Origin: an uncultured Roseburia sp.
GTDB taxonomy: Bacteria > Bacillota > Clostridia > Lachnospirales > Lachnospiraceae
Reading direction: 5' to 3'
DNA length: 64,000 nt
Assembly (NCBI GenBank): GCA_947642555.1
Contig: CANRSX010000004.1
Span: 62,001 to 126,000, forward strand
The notes under the pieces are model-generated. The model did no database searches, was not told the origin of the DNA, and saw nothing but the letters and a program-made list of their open reading frames with translations. This document shows, piece by piece, positions 53,165 through 63,896 of this stretch (position 1 is the first letter of the stretch; each line of letters starts with the position of its first letter). The position numbers and the translations under genes were made by a program.

Positions 53165-53977
53165 TCACTGCCCCGACGCCTTTTTATACAGATACTGATC
53201 CATATCACCCTTTGCAATCTCCTGCGCGGTGAGTGTCAGAATCTCGGGGCCGTTCTCTGTGATCAGAATCGTATTTTCATAGTGTGCCGACGGCTGAAGA
53301 TCCTCCGTGACCACGGTCCAGTCGTCGTCCATCCAGACAACGTCCGCCGTCCCCAGGTTAATCATCGGCTCGATGGCAAGCGTCATGCCGGGCCGCAGCC
53401 GGATCCCTCTGCGGCGCTGTCTGCAATTGGGTATCTCCGGATCCTCGTGCAGATGGGCGCCGATCCCGTGTCCGCACAGATCATACACCACGCCATACCC
53501 GAAACGCTCCGCGTAATCCCCGATCGCACGCGAAATCTCGTGCAGGTGCCTGCCCGCTACGGCATATGCGATTCCCTCAAAAAAACTCTGTCTCGTCCGC
53601 GCGATCAGAAGCTTTCTTTCTTTTGAAATCTCCCCTATGCCATGGGTTCTCGCCGCATCGGAATGGTAACCCTTGTAGATCACCCCCGCATCAAGGCTGA
53701 CGATATCGCCTTCTTTTAAGATGCGCTTCTTTGAGGGAATCCCGTGTACCACCTCTTCATTGACCGACACGCAGATCGACGCCGGATATCCCTGATAGTT
53801 TTTAAAGGACGGCTCGCATCCAAAGCTTCGAATCATTTCCTCCCCGAGGCGATCGATCTCATAAGTGGACATTCCCGGACGCAAACTCTTTCCCAGCTCC
53901 TCGTGAACCTGTGCAAGAATTTTCCCGGCCCGCCTCATGAGTCCGATCTCACGGGGTGACTTTATCGTAACAGGCAT
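53165..53977 (-). CDS. map: Methionine aminopeptidase, type I
   Basis: 270 residues. The five metal ligands are visible: VSLDAGV, YHSDAART, LCGHGIGAHLHEDP, LAIEPMI and YENTILI. It removes the initiator Met from nascent proteins. It is four bases upstream-overlapping with the open frame of the KOW gene and two bases from adk. Confidence 0.96.
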   Translation of the reverse strand: MPVTIKSPREIGLMRRAGKILAQVHEELGKSLRPGMSTYEIDRLGEEMIRSFGCEPSFKNYQGYPASICVSVNEEVVHGIPSKKRILKEGDIVSLDAGVIYKGYHSDAARTHGIGEISKERKLLIARTRQSFFEGIAYAVAGRHLHEISRAIGDYAERFGYGVVYDLCGHGIGAHLHEDPEIPNCRQRRRGIRLRPGMTLAIEPMINLGTADVVWMDDDWTVVTEDLQPSAHYENTILITENGPEILTLTAQEIAKGDMDQYLYKKASGQ

Positions 53978-53979
53978 CC

Positions 53980-54624
53980 TTATTCTCCTAAGATCGCCAC
54001 AATATCCGCAAATACCTGTTCCATCGGCTGTGTGCCGTCCACGGTTTTTAAGATATCCTGCTTCTTATAATAGTCGATCAGCGGCTGTGTCTGCTCATGG
54101 TACACGCCAAGGCGCTTCTGCACGGTCTCCGGCGCATCGTCATCCCGAAGCACCACCGGATTGCCGCAGCGGTCGCAGATCCCCTCTACCTTTGTCGGGA
54201 TAGAGACAATATGATAGGTGGCGCCGCAGTTTAAGCAGGCGCGTCTGCCGCTCATTCTGGTTACGATGTTCTCATCCGGAACATCCACGTCAATGGCATA
54301 GTCCATCTTCTGATTTATCTTCTCAAGCGCTGCGTCAAGCGCCTCTGCCTGCGGAATCGTCCTCGGAAATCCGTCCAGCACAAAGCCCTTTTCACAGTCA
54401 TCCTGCTGTATTCTGTCCATAACAAGATCACAGGTCAGCTCATCCGGCACCAGAAGTCCCTGATCCATATACTGTTTTGCCTTCTGTCCCAGTTCCGTCC
54501 CGTTCTTGATATTCGCACGGAAAATATCTCCCGTGGAAATGTGCGGTATGCCGTACCGGTCTGCGATCTGCTTTGCCTGTGTTCCTTTACCGGCTCCCGG
54601 AGCCCCTAACATGATAATTTTCAT
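53980..54624 (-). CDS. adk: Adenylate kinase, zinc-type lid
   Basis: 214 residues. P-loop [33 protein letters not shown]. The lid contains a four-Cys zinc site (CLNCGATYH and CDRCGNPV) characteristic of Gram-positive enzymes. It converts AMP plus ATP to two ADP. Standard location between secY and map. Confidence 0.97.
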   Translation of the reverse strand: MKIIMLGAPGAGKGTQAKQIADRYGIPHISTGDIFRANIKNGTELGQKAKQYMDQGLLVPDELTCDLVMDRIQQDDCEKGFVLDGFPRTIPQAEALDAALEKINQKMDYAIDVDVPDENIVTRMSGRRACLNCGATYHIVSIPTKVEGICDRCGNPVVLRDDDAPETVQKRLGVYHEQTQPLIDYYKKQDILKTVDGTQPMEQVFADIVAILGE

Positions 54625-54689
54625 AAGACTTCTCTCCTTTTTCTGTAAATCGAAAGCAACGCTGAACTAAAAGTCCAGCGTTCACTTTT

Positions 54690-56018
54690 CTAATCATTCA
54701 GGAAACCTTTGTAGTAACGCACACGCATCTGCGATTCCACCTGCTTTAACGTCTCGACAACCACACCCACAATGATGATGATGGACGTTCCTCCAAAGGA
54801 CACATCCGCGCCGAATACGCCGTTAAAGAAGATCGGAATAAATGCGATAAATGCAAGTCCTACCGCTCCAATCAAAACAATATAGTTTAAAATCCGGTTC
54901 AGATAATCGCTGGTCGGCTTTCCTGGCCGGATACCCGGAATAAAACCGCCTGCCTTCTTCATGTTGTTCGCAATCTCCAACGGATTAAACGTAATCGACG
55001 TATAGAAGTAGGCAAACGCAATGATTAATACAATATATACCACAAGTCCGATGGAATATACCGGTTCCTCCGGATTACACCAGTTCGACTGCGACATTCC
55101 TCTTAAAATCTTACTGCCGATCCCGGTCCCGTTTCCCTTTCCGATCAGGCCGGCGATAATCACCGGTGTCTGCAGAAGGGACTGTGCGAAAATAACCGGA
55201 ATCACACCGCCCGTATTGACCTTTAACGGAATATGCGTCGACTGGCCGCCCACCTGCTTTCTTCCCTGAATCTTCTTGGAATACTGCACGGGAATTCTGC
55301 GCTCTCCGCCCTGAAGGAACACGACGAACAGCACCATCGCCACGATGATCGCCACGATAATCAGTGCCGCAAGAATGGCCTTCGGGACATCTCTTCCTGA
55401 GATGAACTGTCCGTACAGCGTACCGATATCATTCGGCATGCGCGAGATGATATTGATGGTAAGCACGATCGAGATACCGTTTCCGATTCCCTTCTCGGTA
55501 ATCCGCTCGCCGATCCACATCAGCACAGCAGAGCCGGCCACCAGCGTCATCACGACCATGATAATACCGAGCACACTGTTAAAGCCCTCGTTGAACTCCA
55601 GATAGCCGCCGCGTTTTAATCCGATCGTCATCGCAACCGCTTCCACGAAAGCAAGTACAACTGTGAGATAACGGGTAAATTCCGCAATTTTCTTGCGTCC
55701 TTCCTCTCCGTCGCGCTGCATCTCCTCCAGCTTTGGAATCGCGATCGTCAAAAGCTGCATAATAATCGAGGATGTGATATACGGGGTAATATTTAATGCA
55801 AAAACAGAGAAATTGTAAAACGATCCTCCGGTAATCGCATCAAAAAAGTTCATTCCATCCGCAGTCTGGCTTGCAAACCAGTTTGCAAACACCTGACTGT
55901 CCACACCAGGGATCGGAAGCTGACTTCCTACCCTGATCACAATCAGCATTAAAAATGTAAAAATAACCCGTTTCCGAATATCTTTAATTTTAAATGCATT
56001 ACGGAGTGTCTCCAGCAT
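54690..56018 (-). CDS. secY: Preprotein translocase subunit SecY
   Basis: 442 residues with ten membrane helices; VIFTFLMLIVIRVGSQLPIPGVD and the cytoplasmic loops IRPGKPTSDYLNRIL and VEVETLKQVE-like VVVETLKQVESQMRVRYYKGF are conserved. Channel of the Sec system. Its ATG overlaps the rplO stop by one base. Confidence 0.97.
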   Translation of the reverse strand: MLETLRNAFKIKDIRKRVIFTFLMLIVIRVGSQLPIPGVDSQVFANWFASQTADGMNFFDAITGGSFYNFSVFALNITPYITSSIIMQLLTIAIPKLEEMQRDGEEGRKKIAEFTRYLTVVLAFVEAVAMTIGLKRGGYLEFNEGFNSVLGIIMVVMTLVAGSAVLMWIGERITEKGIGNGISIVLTINIISRMPNDIGTLYGQFISGRDVPKAILAALIIVAIIVAMVLFVVFLQGGERRIPVQYSKKIQGRKQVGGQSTHIPLKVNTGGVIPVIFAQSLLQTPVIIAGLIGKGNGTGIGSKILRGMSQSNWCNPEEPVYSIGLVVYIVLIIAFAYFYTSITFNPLEIANNMKKAGGFIPGIRPGKPTSDYLNRILNYIVLIGAVGLAFIAFIPIFFNGVFGADVSFGGTSIIIIVGVVVETLKQVESQMRVRYYKGFLND

Positions 56019-56455
56019 TAGATCACCTCTGCTTTTCCACCAAGAGCCTCAATCTTTTCTTTCGCACCTGAGCTGAATGCATTTGCCTGAACCGTGAGCT
56101 TCTTGGTAAGTTTGCCATTGCCAAGAATCTTAACGCCGTCCCTCGGGTTCTTTACGATCCCGCTCTCGATTAAGGTCTCGACAGAAACAACTGCATCATT
56201 CTCAAATACTTCAAGTGCGGATACGTTCACACCGACAATATCTTTTGAATTGACGTTCTTGAAGCCTCTCTTCGGCAGACGTCTGTATAACGGCATCTGA
56301 CCACCTTCAAACCCCGGTCTCGGAGCCCCGGAACGCGCTTTCTGTCCCTTATGTCCTTTACCCGCAGTCTTGCCGTTTCCTGATCCGTGTCCACGGCCTC
56401 TTCTGAAGCTGTTATGTGTGGATCCCTCTGCTGCTTTCAAATTTGATAAGTCCAT
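56018..56455 (-). CDS. rplO: 50S ribosomal protein L15
   Basis: 145 residues; N-terminal Gly/Arg/Lys-rich tail ([20 protein letters not shown]) that threads into 23S rRNA, and [19 protein letters not shown]. Standard size and place before secY. Confidence 0.97.
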   Translation of the reverse strand: MDLSNLKAAEGSTHNSFRRGRGHGSGNGKTAGKGHKGQKARSGAPRPGFEGGQMPLYRRLPKRGFKNVNSKDIVGVNVSALEVFENDAVVSVETLIESGIVKNPRDGVKILGNGKLTKKLTVQANAFSSGAKEKIEALGGKAEVI

Positions 56456-56479
56456 TCCTACACCTCCTTATCTGTTATT

Positions 56480-56665
56480 TTAGATTTCTTCTACTTTCAC
56501 GTACGGCGCAACCTTGCGGAGCGCACCTGCGGTCGCCGCGTTATCCGGTAATTCCACTGATTTGTTCAGTTTTCTCAATCCGAGCGCCTCAATGGTCTTT
56601 TTATTCTTCGGAACAGCACCGATCGTTGATTTTATAAGTGTAACCTTCAGCTTTTTCTCTGACAT
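56480..56665 (-). CDS. rpmD: 50S ribosomal protein L30
   Basis: 61 residues from the ATG of MSEKKLKVTLIKSTIGAVPK at 56665; the longer open frame upstream is not family-like. Short bacterial L30 form. Confidence 0.95.
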   Translation of the reverse strand: MSEKKLKVTLIKSTIGAVPKNKKTIEALGLRKLNKSVELPDNAATAGALRKVAPYVKVEEI

Positions 56666-56708
56666 TTCGCTAACCACGCCTTTCTGATATTCTGCGACTT
56701 CCGTCACA

Positions 56709-57218
56709 TTAACTTACGACTTCTTCCACAGACTTGCCGCGAAGTCTTGCCACCTCTTCCGGAGACTTTAACTGGCCTAACGCGCTGATTGTCGCGAGAA
56801 CAACATTCTGCTTATTGTTAGAACCCAGAGACTTTGTACGGATATTCTTGATCCCCGCCAGCTCGCACACGTTACGTGCCGGACCTCCGGCGATGATACC
56901 GGTACCATCCGGAGATCTCTTCAGCAGCACAGACGCTCCCGTATGCTTTCCGGTGACGTCATGCGTGATACTGCCGACCTCATCCAGCTTTACCGTGATA
57001 AGCTTCTTCATCGCGTCTTCTTTTCCCTTGCGGATCGCCTCCGGGATCTCAGATGCCTTTCCCAGTCCTGCGCCCACGTGGCCATTTCCGTCACCGACGA
57101 CAACTAAAGCTGTAAACCGGAAGTTACGTCCGCCCTTGACAACTTTGGTTACACGTTTGATTGACACTACTTTTTCGTTTAATTCTAACTGGCCAGCATC
57201 AATAATTTCACGTTTCAT
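56709..57218 (-). CDS. rpsE: 30S ribosomal protein S5
   Basis: 169 residues; [20 protein letters not shown] and [20 protein letters not shown] are the dsRNA-binding-like N-terminal domain, followed by [19 protein letters not shown]. Involved in decoding accuracy. Confidence 0.97.
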   Translation of the reverse strand: MKREIIDAGQLELNEKVVSIKRVTKVVKGGRNFRFTALVVVGDGNGHVGAGLGKASEIPEAIRKGKEDAMKKLITVKLDEVGSITHDVTGKHTGASVLLKRSPDGTGIIAGGPARNVCELAGIKNIRTKSLGSNNKQNVVLATISALGQLKSPEEVARLRGKSVEEVVS

Positions 57219-57236
57219 GCTTGCGTTTTCCTCCTT

Positions 57237-57605
57237 CTAGAACTCTAATCCAGCTTCTCTTGCCGCCTCAGCTAACGCTTTGACTTTTCCCTGATAGATG
57301 AAGCCGCCCCGATCGAAGACAACGGCTGTGATACCCTTATCCAGCGCCTTCTTCGCGATTACCGTACCAAGATGTGCCGCTGCCTCGACATTATTCGTCT
57401 TCTCCAGCTCCGCCTTCACGTCCTTCTCGAGCGTGGATGCGGCCACAAGTGTATTTCCAACGGTATCGTCTATAATCTGAGCGTACATATGATTATTACT
57501 TCTGAACACAGCTAAACGTGGTCTCTCTGTCGTTCCCGCAAGATGATGACGTATTCTTCTATGCTTATTTTCACGAACCGCTGTTCTTGATTTCTTCCTA
57601 ATCAT
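57237..57605 (-). CDS. rplR: 50S ribosomal protein L18
   Basis: 122 residues; basic N-terminus ([20 protein letters not shown]), [18 protein letters not shown], and a C-terminal [20 protein letters not shown]. It binds 5S rRNA. Confidence 0.97.
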   Translation of the reverse strand: MIRKKSRTAVRENKHRRIRHHLAGTTERPRLAVFRSNNHMYAQIIDDTVGNTLVAASTLEKDVKAELEKTNNVEAAAHLGTVIAKKALDKGITAVVFDRGGFIYQGKVKALAEAAREAGLEF

Positions 57606-57623
57606 TTTTCGTCACTCCTTTAA

Positions 57624-58163
57624 TTATTTCTTACCGGTCTTACCAACTTTACGCCGGATCACTTCATCAGCATACTTGATACCCTTGCCCTTGTACGGCT
57701 CCGGTCTTCTCTTGTCTCTGATCTCCGCCGCATACTGGCCGACCTTCTCTTTGTCGATACCCGATACGATAATCTTGTTGCCTTCCACTTTGGACTCAAG
57801 TCCTTCCGGATCCGTCATCTCAACCGGATGGGAATATCCCAGGTTTAAGGTCAGTACATTTCCTGACTTGGAAGCTCTGTAACCGACACCGTTTACCTCA
57901 AGCTCCTTTTTGTATCCGTCCGTAACGCCGACCACCATGTTGTTGACCAGTGTTCTCGTCAGTCCGTGTAATGATTTCATTTTCTTTAAATCGTTCGGTC
58001 TTGTGACGATGATCTCATCGCCCTCCTGCTTAATCTCCATCTCCGATGGAAGGGTTCTCTCAAGCGTTCCCTTCGGACCTTTTACAGTCACATGATTATT
58101 TTCTGCAATCTCGACTGTCACACCAGCCGGAACTGCGATTGGCATTCTTCCTATACGTGACAT
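57624..58163 (-). CDS. rplF: 50S ribosomal protein L6
   Basis: 179 residues; [19 protein letters not shown], two L6 folds, and the C-terminal [20 protein letters not shown]. It lies near the sarcin-ricin loop and the factor-binding site. Confidence 0.97.
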   Translation of the reverse strand: MSRIGRMPIAVPAGVTVEIAENNHVTVKGPKGTLERTLPSEMEIKQEGDEIIVTRPNDLKKMKSLHGLTRTLVNNMVVGVTDGYKKELEVNGVGYRASKSGNVLTLNLGYSHPVEMTDPEGLESKVEGNKIIVSGIDKEKVGQYAAEIRDKRRPEPYKGKGIKYADEVIRRKVGKTGKK

Positions 58164-58234
58164 GCCCGTACCTCCTGAATCTTCGTAATTACCTGATTGC
58201 GGCCTGCGCCGTAGTTACTATATTAAATGCGGAA

Positions 58235-58636
58235 TTACCACACAAAAGCTAATACCTCACCGCCAACCTGAAGCTTTCTCGCCTCTTTGTCCGTGATGAT
58301 GCCCTGATTTGTGGAAAGAATCGCGATCCCCAAGCCGCCTAACACTCTCGGGAGCTCATCTCTTCCGGCATACACACGAAGACCCGGCTTGGAAATCCTC
58401 TTAAGGCCCGTGATGATCTTCTCGTTCTTATCTGCACCGTACTTTAAGGTGATGCGGATGGTCTTAAAATTGCCGTCTTCCACAATATCGTATTTTGCGA
58501 TATAACCTTCATCCAGAAGAATGTTTGCGATCGCGATTTTCATCTTGGATGACGGAACGTCGACTGTATCATGTTTAGCAATGTTTGCATTACGAATTCT
58601 CGTAAGCATATCTGCGATTGGATCATTGGTTGTCAT
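58235..58636 (-). CDS. rpsH: 30S ribosomal protein S8
   Basis: 133 residues; [17 protein letters not shown], and the C-terminal [20 protein letters not shown] with VLAFVW. Central-domain assembly protein; in E. coli it represses the spc operon. Confidence 0.97.
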   Translation of the reverse strand: MTTNDPIADMLTRIRNANIAKHDTVDVPSSKMKIAIANILLDEGYIAKYDIVEDGNFKTIRITLKYGADKNEKIITGLKRISKPGLRVYAGRDELPRVLGGLGIAILSTNQGIITDKEARKLQVGGEVLAFVW

Positions 58637-58701
58637 GATGTATATTTCCTCCTTTTTGAATAAATGCTGCCTTTCACGCAGAAATCTGCATGTCCGGTCT
58701 C

Positions 58702-58887
58702 TTACCAGCTTGCCTTCTTAACACCCGGTATCTGGCCCTTATATGCTAATTCACGGAAACATACTCTGCAGATTCCGTATTTTCTTAAAACAGAATGCGG
58801 ACGGCCGCAAATCCTGCAGCGTGTATACGCTCTGGTTGAGAATTTCGGTTTGCGCTGCTGCTTTATTTTCATACTTGTTTTCGCCAT
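58702..58887 (-). CDS. rpsN: 30S ribosomal protein S14, zinc type (type Z)
   Basis: 61 residues; the zinc site is [20 protein letters not shown]. The short zinc-binding form rather than the 89-100 residue zinc-free form. It lies between rplE and rpsH. Confidence 0.96.
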   Translation of the reverse strand: MAKTSMKIKQQRKPKFSTRAYTRCRICGRPHSVLRKYGICRVCFRELAYKGQIPGVKKASW

Positions 58888-58903
58888 TTAAGATTCCCTC
58901 CTG

Positions 58904-59443
58904 TTATTTGGCAAACGGCATATTGAACTGTGTCAGTAATTCACGCGCCTCTTCGTCAGTCTTTGCGGTGGTGACAAAAATAACGTCCATTCCGCGCACC
59001 TTGTCGATCTTGTCATACTCGATCTCCGGGAAAATCAGCTGCTCTTTGATTCCGAGTGCATAATTACCGCGTCCGTCAAATGCGTTCGGATTCACGCCGC
59101 GGAAATCGCGTACACGCGGCAGCGCCAGATTGATCAGACGATCCATAAATTCATACATCTTCTCGCCGCGCAGCGTGGTCTTGCATCCGATTGCCATGCC
59201 CTCTCTGATCTTGAAGTTTGCAACGGAGTTCTTCGCTTTTGTGATCACTGCCTTCTGACCGGTAATCGTCTCCATGTCCTTCACGGCAGCCTCTAAAATC
59301 TTGGCGTTCTCCTTGGCCTCGCCGACACCCATATTTACCACGATCTTCTCGAGCTTCGGCACTTCCAGGATATTTTTATATCCGAATTTTTTCATCATAG
59401 CATCTATGATTTCATTCTGGTATTGTTCTTTCAGTCTGCTCAC
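58904..59443 (-). CDS. rplE: 50S ribosomal protein L5
   Basis: 179 residues; [40 protein letters not shown] and [20 protein letters not shown] are standard. It binds 5S rRNA and contacts P-site tRNA. Confidence 0.97.
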   Translation of the reverse strand: MSRLKEQYQNEIIDAMMKKFGYKNILEVPKLEKIVVNMGVGEAKENAKILEAAVKDMETITGQKAVITKAKNSVANFKIREGMAIGCKTTLRGEKMYEFMDRLINLALPRVRDFRGVNPNAFDGRGNYALGIKEQLIFPEIEYDKIDKVRGMDVIFVTTAKTDEEARELLTQFNMPFAK

Positions 59444-59466
59444 TGATTGGCCTCCTCCCTCTATAC

Positions 59467-59778
59467 TTAATCGATGATATCTCCTGTGGACTTCGCGAAA
59501 CGCACTTTCTTATCCCCGTCCATCTTAAAGCCAACACGGGTCGGCTGTCCCTTGTGGAGATACATCACGTTCGAAATGTGGATCGGCGCTTCCTGGTGGA
59601 TGATGCCGCCCTGCTGGTTGGACATGCTCGGTTTCGCATGCTTTGTGATCATATTGATCCCCTCAACCAGAATCCTGTTTGTCTTTCTGTTGATGGCAAT
59701 GACCTTGCCCTCTTTATCTTTATCTTTACCGGCGATCACTTTTACCATATCGCCCTTTTTAATCTTCAACATTGCCAT
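59467..59778 (-). CDS. rplX: 50S ribosomal protein L24
   Basis: 103 residues; N-terminal KOW motif ([20 protein letters not shown]) and [12 protein letters not shown]. Early large-subunit assembly factor. The next in-frame ATG, two codons in, is an alternative start. Confidence 0.96.
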   Translation of the reverse strand: MAMLKIKKGDMVKVIAGKDKDKEGKVIAINRKTNRILVEGINMITKHAKPSMSNQQGGIIHQEAPIHISNVMYLHKGQPTRVGFKMDGDKKVRFAKSTGDIID

Positions 59779-59789
59779 ATCCGATCCTC

Positions 59790-60158
59790 CTACAATACTT
59801 CAGGAGCTAAGGAGACAATCTTCATAAACTGTTTCTCACGAAGCTCTCTGGCTACTGGTCCAAAAATACGTGTTCCTCTCGGAGTCTTGTCATCCTTGAT
59901 GATTACGGCAGCGTTCTCATCAAATCTGATATAGGAACCGTCCTTGCGGCGTGCACCCTTTACTGTACGGACGACTACAGCCTTGACGACGTCGCCCTTT
60001 TTAACAACACCGCCTGGTGTTGCATCTTTTACCGTAGCAACAACTACATCACCAATATATGCATATCTCCTGGTAGACCCGCCCATAACACGGATGACGA
60101 GCAGTTCCTTTGCTCCTGTGTTGTCGGCTACCCTCAGTCTGCTTTCCTGTTGTACCAT
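59790..60158 (-). CDS. rplN: 50S ribosomal protein L14
   Basis: 122 residues; [20 protein letters not shown] and [20 protein letters not shown]. It contacts 16S rRNA at an intersubunit bridge and is the target of RsfS. Confidence 0.97.
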   Translation of the reverse strand: MVQQESRLRVADNTGAKELLVIRVMGGSTRRYAYIGDVVVATVKDATPGGVVKKGDVVKAVVVRTVKGARRKDGSYIRFDENAAVIIKDDKTPRGTRIFGPVARELREKQFMKIVSLAPEVL

Positions 60159-60177
60159 GCTTGCAGCCCTCCTCCTG

Positions 60178-60435
60178 TTATTTTGCTCTCTCTATGATCT
60201 CCACAAGTCTCCATCTCTTATCCTTCGATAAAGGTCTTGTCTCCATTACTCTGATCCTGTCACCGATTCTGCACTCGTTCTTCTCGTCATGAGCCTTTAA
60301 TTTGTAGGTCTTCTTTACGATCTTATTATAAAGCGGGTGTCTCACGTTATCCTGAATTGCAACCACAACCGTCTTGTCCATCCTGTCGCTTACGACAACG
60401 CCGACACGTGTTTTTCTAAGATTTCTTTCTTCCAC
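60178..60435 (-). CDS. rpsQ: 30S ribosomal protein S17
   Basis: 85 residues, OB fold: [20 protein letters not shown], then [20 protein letters not shown]. Primary 16S rRNA binder. Confidence 0.97.
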   Translation of the reverse strand: MEERNLRKTRVGVVVSDRMDKTVVVAIQDNVRHPLYNKIVKKTYKLKAHDEKNECRIGDRIRVMETRPLSKDKRWRLVEIIERAK

Positions 60436-60458
60436 GATGAATTCTCCTTTCCTGTGAT

Positions 60459-60668
60459 TTACTGCGCAACCTTAGCCTTCTCAGTGATAAGCGTCTGAAT
60501 TCTTGCGATGTTCTTTCTGACTTCCCTGATCCTGCTTGTATTCTCCAGCTGATTGGTTGCATTCTGGAATCTCAGATTGAAGAGTTCTTTCTTCGCCTCT
60601 ACCAGCTGTGTCTGAAGCTCCGCAACAGACTGTGTTCTTAATTCTTCTATATATTTACTAGTTTTCAT
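60459..60668 (-). CDS. rpmC: 50S ribosomal protein L29
   Basis: 69 residues from the ATG at 60668; [20 protein letters not shown], then [20 protein letters not shown]. The start lies inside the 3' end of rplP (11-base overlap), implying coupled translation. Near the tunnel exit. Confidence 0.95.
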   Translation of the reverse strand: MKTSKYIEELRTQSVAELQTQLVEAKKELFNLRFQNATNQLENTSRIREVRKNIARIQTLITEKAKVAQ

Positions 60669-61095
60669 TCGACACACCGCCTTCCAAATCCGCACGTGAA
60701 ACTACTTTACATTTGCAAGGTAATTTATGTGTAGCAAGACGCAACGCCTCTTTTGCAACATCCTCCGGCACCCCTGCGATCTCAAATAAAACACGGCCCG
60801 GTTTTACGACTGCTACCCAGTACTCTAAGGAACCTTTTCCGGATCCCATACGTGTTTCCGCCGGCTTTGCCGTAACCGGCTTATCCGGGAAAATCTTGAT
60901 CCAGATCTTACCGCCACGCTTTACGTAACGCGTCATCGCGATACGGGCTGCCTCGATCTGATTTGACTTAATCCAGCACGGCTCGGTAGCAACGATTCCG
61001 TACTCACCATTGCTGATCATATTGCCCCTGGTTGCCTTTCCTCTCATGGAACCACGGAACTGCTTACGATGCTTTACTCTCTTCGGCATTAACAT
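60658..61095 (-). CDS. rplP: 50S ribosomal protein L16
   Basis: 145 residues; [20 protein letters not shown], then [20 protein letters not shown] and [18 protein letters not shown]. The first ATG overlaps the last base of rpsC; an ATG two codons later (MPKRV) matches the family start better. A-site and tRNA contact protein. Confidence 0.96.
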   Translation of the reverse strand: MLMPKRVKHRKQFRGSMRGKATRGNMISNGEYGIVATEPCWIKSNQIEAARIAMTRYVKRGGKIWIKIFPDKPVTAKPAETRMGSGKGSLEYWVAVVKPGRVLFEIAGVPEDVAKEALRLATHKLPCKCKVVSRADLEGGVSNEN

Positions 61096-61769
61096 TACCT
61101 GCTACCTCCTTCCCGGGAAGACTTCTCCCCCGCGTTTCCTTTCGTCGGAAGGATCTCGCCCTTGTAGATCCACACTTTTACGCCGACTTTTCCGTAGGTG
61201 GTATCCGCCTCCGCGAATCCATAATCAATATCTGCTCTTAAAGTCTGAAGCGGGATCGTCCCCTCCGAATAAAACTCCGTACGGGCCATATCCGCACCGC
61301 CAAGACGTCCGGAACAGGATGTCTTGATCCCCTTCGCGCCTGCCTTCATGGTTCTTCCCATGCAGGACTTCATCGCGCGGCGGAACGATACACGGTTCTC
61401 CAGCTGCAGTGCGATATTCTCCGCCACCAGCTGCGCGTCGCGATCCGGTCTCTTCACCTCTTTGATATCTACAATCAGCTTCTTGTCCGTAAGCTTCTGA
61501 ACCTCTCCCTTGATCTTCTCGATCTCGGAACCGCCCTTGCCGATCACCACGCCCGGCTTTGCCGTATAAATGATCACCTTCACGCGGTCAGACGCTCTCT
61601 CGATCTCAATCTTCGAGACGCCGGCTGCATATAATTTTTTCTTAAGGTAGGTTCTGATGTTGTAATCTTCTACCAGGAAATCTGCAAAATCTGCTTCCGC
61701 ATACCACTTCGAGTCCCAGTCCTTGATAATACCGACTCTTAAGCCATGTGGATTAACTTTCTGTCCCAT
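61095..61769 (-). CDS. rpsC: 30S ribosomal protein S3
   Basis: 224 residues; [20 protein letters not shown], the KH domain loop [17 protein letters not shown], and [20 protein letters not shown]. Part of the mRNA entry tunnel and helicase activity. Confidence 0.97.
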   Translation of the reverse strand: MGQKVNPHGLRVGIIKDWDSKWYAEADFADFLVEDYNIRTYLKKKLYAAGVSKIEIERASDRVKVIIYTAKPGVVIGKGGSEIEKIKGEVQKLTDKKLIVDIKEVKRPDRDAQLVAENIALQLENRVSFRRAMKSCMGRTMKAGAKGIKTSCSGRLGGADMARTEFYSEGTIPLQTLRADIDYGFAEADTTYGKVGVKVWIYKGEILPTKGNAGEKSSREGGSR

Positions 61770-61832
61770 ATTAACTCCTTTCCTGCGTTCCGCTCTGGAT
61801 TCATGCCCGCAGCGCAGAACGCCGCTCCTGTA

Positions 61833-62219
61833 TTATTTCTCGTCAAGCACAACTGTGATGTGGCTCATTCTCTTCTCGATCCTGTATGCCCTGCCCTGTG
61901 CCCTCGGCCTGATCCTCTTCATCGTCGGTCCCTTGTTTGCATAGCACTCCGCAACGTAGAGATTCTCTCTCTTCATTCCGTTGTTGTTCTCAGCATTTGC
62001 AATCGCCGACTCTAACAGCTTTTTCACCAGGCTGGAAGCATATCTCGGATTGTAGGTTACGATCGCGAGCGCTGTCTCCACATCCTTTCCGCGGATTGCA
62101 TCTAATACAAAGCAGGCTTTCTGAACAGACACTCTTGCATAAGATAACTTAGCGGAGGGTCTGGTGTCTTTCACTGCATTTCTTTCTCTCTTAATCTGAC
62201 TTCTGTGTCCTCTTGCCAT
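61833..62219 (-). CDS. rplV: 50S ribosomal protein L22
   Basis: 128 residues; PSAKLSYARVSVQKACFVLD, and the beta-hairpin region that lines the exit tunnel, MKRIRPRAQGRAYRIEKRMS. Macrolide-resistance mutations are known in this hairpin; no deletion is seen here. Confidence 0.96.
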   Translation of the reverse strand: MARGHRSQIKRERNAVKDTRPSAKLSYARVSVQKACFVLDAIRGKDVETALAIVTYNPRYASSLVKKLLESAIANAENNNGMKRENLYVAECYANKGPTMKRIRPRAQGRAYRIEKRMSHITVVLDEK

Positions 62220-62246
62220 GGATAAAACCTCCTTTCAAAAATTATC

Positions 62247-62528
62247 TTATCTGACGCCTGATTTCTTCTCGTCTTTGCCATGACCTCTGTAAGTTCTTGT
62301 CGCAACGAACTCACCGAGCTTGTGTCCGACCATATCCTCCGTCACGTATACCGGGACATGCTTTCTGCCGTCGTGTACCGCGATGGTATGTCCGACAAAC
62401 TGCGGGAAGATAGTGGAACGACGTGACCATGTCTTAATCACAGACTTATCGCCGGACGCATTCATCGCATTGATCTTCTTTAACAGACTCTCATCTGCGA
62501 ATGGTCCTTTTTTTAATGAACGAGACAT
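62247..62528 (-). CDS. rpsS: 30S ribosomal protein S19
   Basis: 93 residues; [20 protein letters not shown], then [20 protein letters not shown] and [20 protein letters not shown]. Small-subunit head, paired with S13. Confidence 0.97.
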   Translation of the reverse strand: MSRSLKKGPFADESLLKKINAMNASGDKSVIKTWSRRSTIFPQFVGHTIAVHDGRKHVPVYVTEDMVGHKLGEFVATRTYRGHGKDEKKSGVR

Positions 62529-62666
62529 ATTTTACCTCCTAAACAGTATCCGTTCCTTACACGCTGCCGCGTGTTTCCTGGAACTCCAAACATCTTTTTG
62601 ATTATAGCAGAGATTAACGGAAGAAGCAAGCCCTGTTTTTTCAGGGCCGCTCCTTCCCGTGACGGC

Positions 62667-63512
62667 TTATTTAATCGCTCTGCCGTCTCTTCTTCTGACG
62701 ATCAGCTTATTGGAAGCCTTATTCTTCTTCCTGGTCTTAAGACCAAGCGCAGGCTTGCCCCACGGTGTGCAGGGACCCGGGCGTCCGATCGGCGCACGTC
62801 CCTCACCACCGCCGTGCGGATGGTCATTCGGGTTCATAACAGATCCGCGGACCGTCGGGCGGATGCCCATGTGACGTTTCCGGCCTGCCTTACCGATATT
62901 GATCAGATTGTGATCCGCATTTCCGACCGAGCCCACCGTCGCGCGGCAGTTCGCCGGCACCATACGCATCTCGCCGGACGGAAGTCTTAAGGTTGCGTAC
63001 TTTCCTTCCTTTGCCATCAGCTGCGCGCTGTTGCCTGCGGAACGGACCATCTGTCCGCCCTTGCCCGGATGCAGCTCGATATTGTGGATCTGGGTACCGA
63101 CCGGGATATTCTCAAGCGGGAGACAGTTTCCGACGCGAACCTCGGCTGTCGGGCCGCTCATTACCGTCATGCCGTCCGTCAGTCCGGCCGGCGCGAGGAT
63201 ATAGGATTTCGTCCCGTCCACATAGCAGATCAGTGCGATATTCGCGGTTCTGTTCGGATCGTACTCGATGCCGATTACCTTTGCCGGGATACCGTCCTTG
63301 CTGTTTCTCTTAAAATCGATGATTCTGTATTTTCTTCTGTTTCCACCGCCGCGATGTCTGACTGTGATCTTACCCTGATTGTTACGGCCCGCATGCTTCT
63401 TTAACGAGGTCGTAAGTGATTTTTCCGGAGTATGCTTGGTAATCTCAGAGAAATCCGAACCAGTCATATGTCTTCTGGAAGGTGTATATGGGTTATAGGT
63501 TTTGATTCCCAT
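62667..63512 (-). CDS. rplB: 50S ribosomal protein L2
   Basis: 281 residues; [20 protein letters not shown], two SH3-like domains, and the conserved [20 protein letters not shown], with the His important for peptidyl transfer. A 138-base gap to rpsS is slightly longer than other gaps in this stretch. Confidence 0.97.
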   Translation of the reverse strand: MGIKTYNPYTPSRRHMTGSDFSEITKHTPEKSLTTSLKKHAGRNNQGKITVRHRGGGNRRKYRIIDFKRNSKDGIPAKVIGIEYDPNRTANIALICYVDGTKSYILAPAGLTDGMTVMSGPTAEVRVGNCLPLENIPVGTQIHNIELHPGKGGQMVRSAGNSAQLMAKEGKYATLRLPSGEMRMVPANCRATVGSVGNADHNLINIGKAGRKRHMGIRPTVRGSVMNPNDHPHGGGEGRAPIGRPGPCTPWGKPALGLKTRKKNKASNKLIVRRRDGRAIK

Positions 63513-63596
63513 TATGGTTCTCCTTTCAAATGTTTATTATCGCACTTTGCATGTGCATATGAGCGCAGCGCCATGCCGCGCTGAAGAAGCTCCTGA

Positions 63597-63896
63597 TTAC
63601 AGGCCTGCAAAGATCTCGATATCCTTGCTGTCCTCGGTCAGCTTCACGATCGCTTTCTTGGTCTTCGCCGTTCTGCCGACAACCATTCCGCGTCTCTTTT
63701 TCTTTCCGTCCATGTTCATGGTGTTGACGCTGGCTACCTTCGTGCCCTCGAACATCTTCTCAACCGCCTCTTTGATCATGGTCTTGTTTGCTTCCGGATG
63801 AACCAGGAAGGTATACTTCTTCTCAGCCATCACGGACATGCTCTTCTCTGTCACGACCGGCTTTAAGATCACATCATAATACTGAATGTTTGCCAT
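63597..63896 (-). CDS. rplW: 50S ribosomal protein L23
   Basis: 99 residues; [20 protein letters not shown] and VKKMFEG-like [20 protein letters not shown]. Docking site for trigger factor and SRP at the tunnel exit. The ATG overlaps the rplD stop (TAATG). Confidence 0.96.
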   Translation of the reverse strand: MANIQYYDVILKPVVTEKSMSVMAEKKYTFLVHPEANKTMIKEAVEKMFEGTKVASVNTMNMDGKKKRRGMVVGRTAKTKKAIVKLTEDSKDIEIFAGL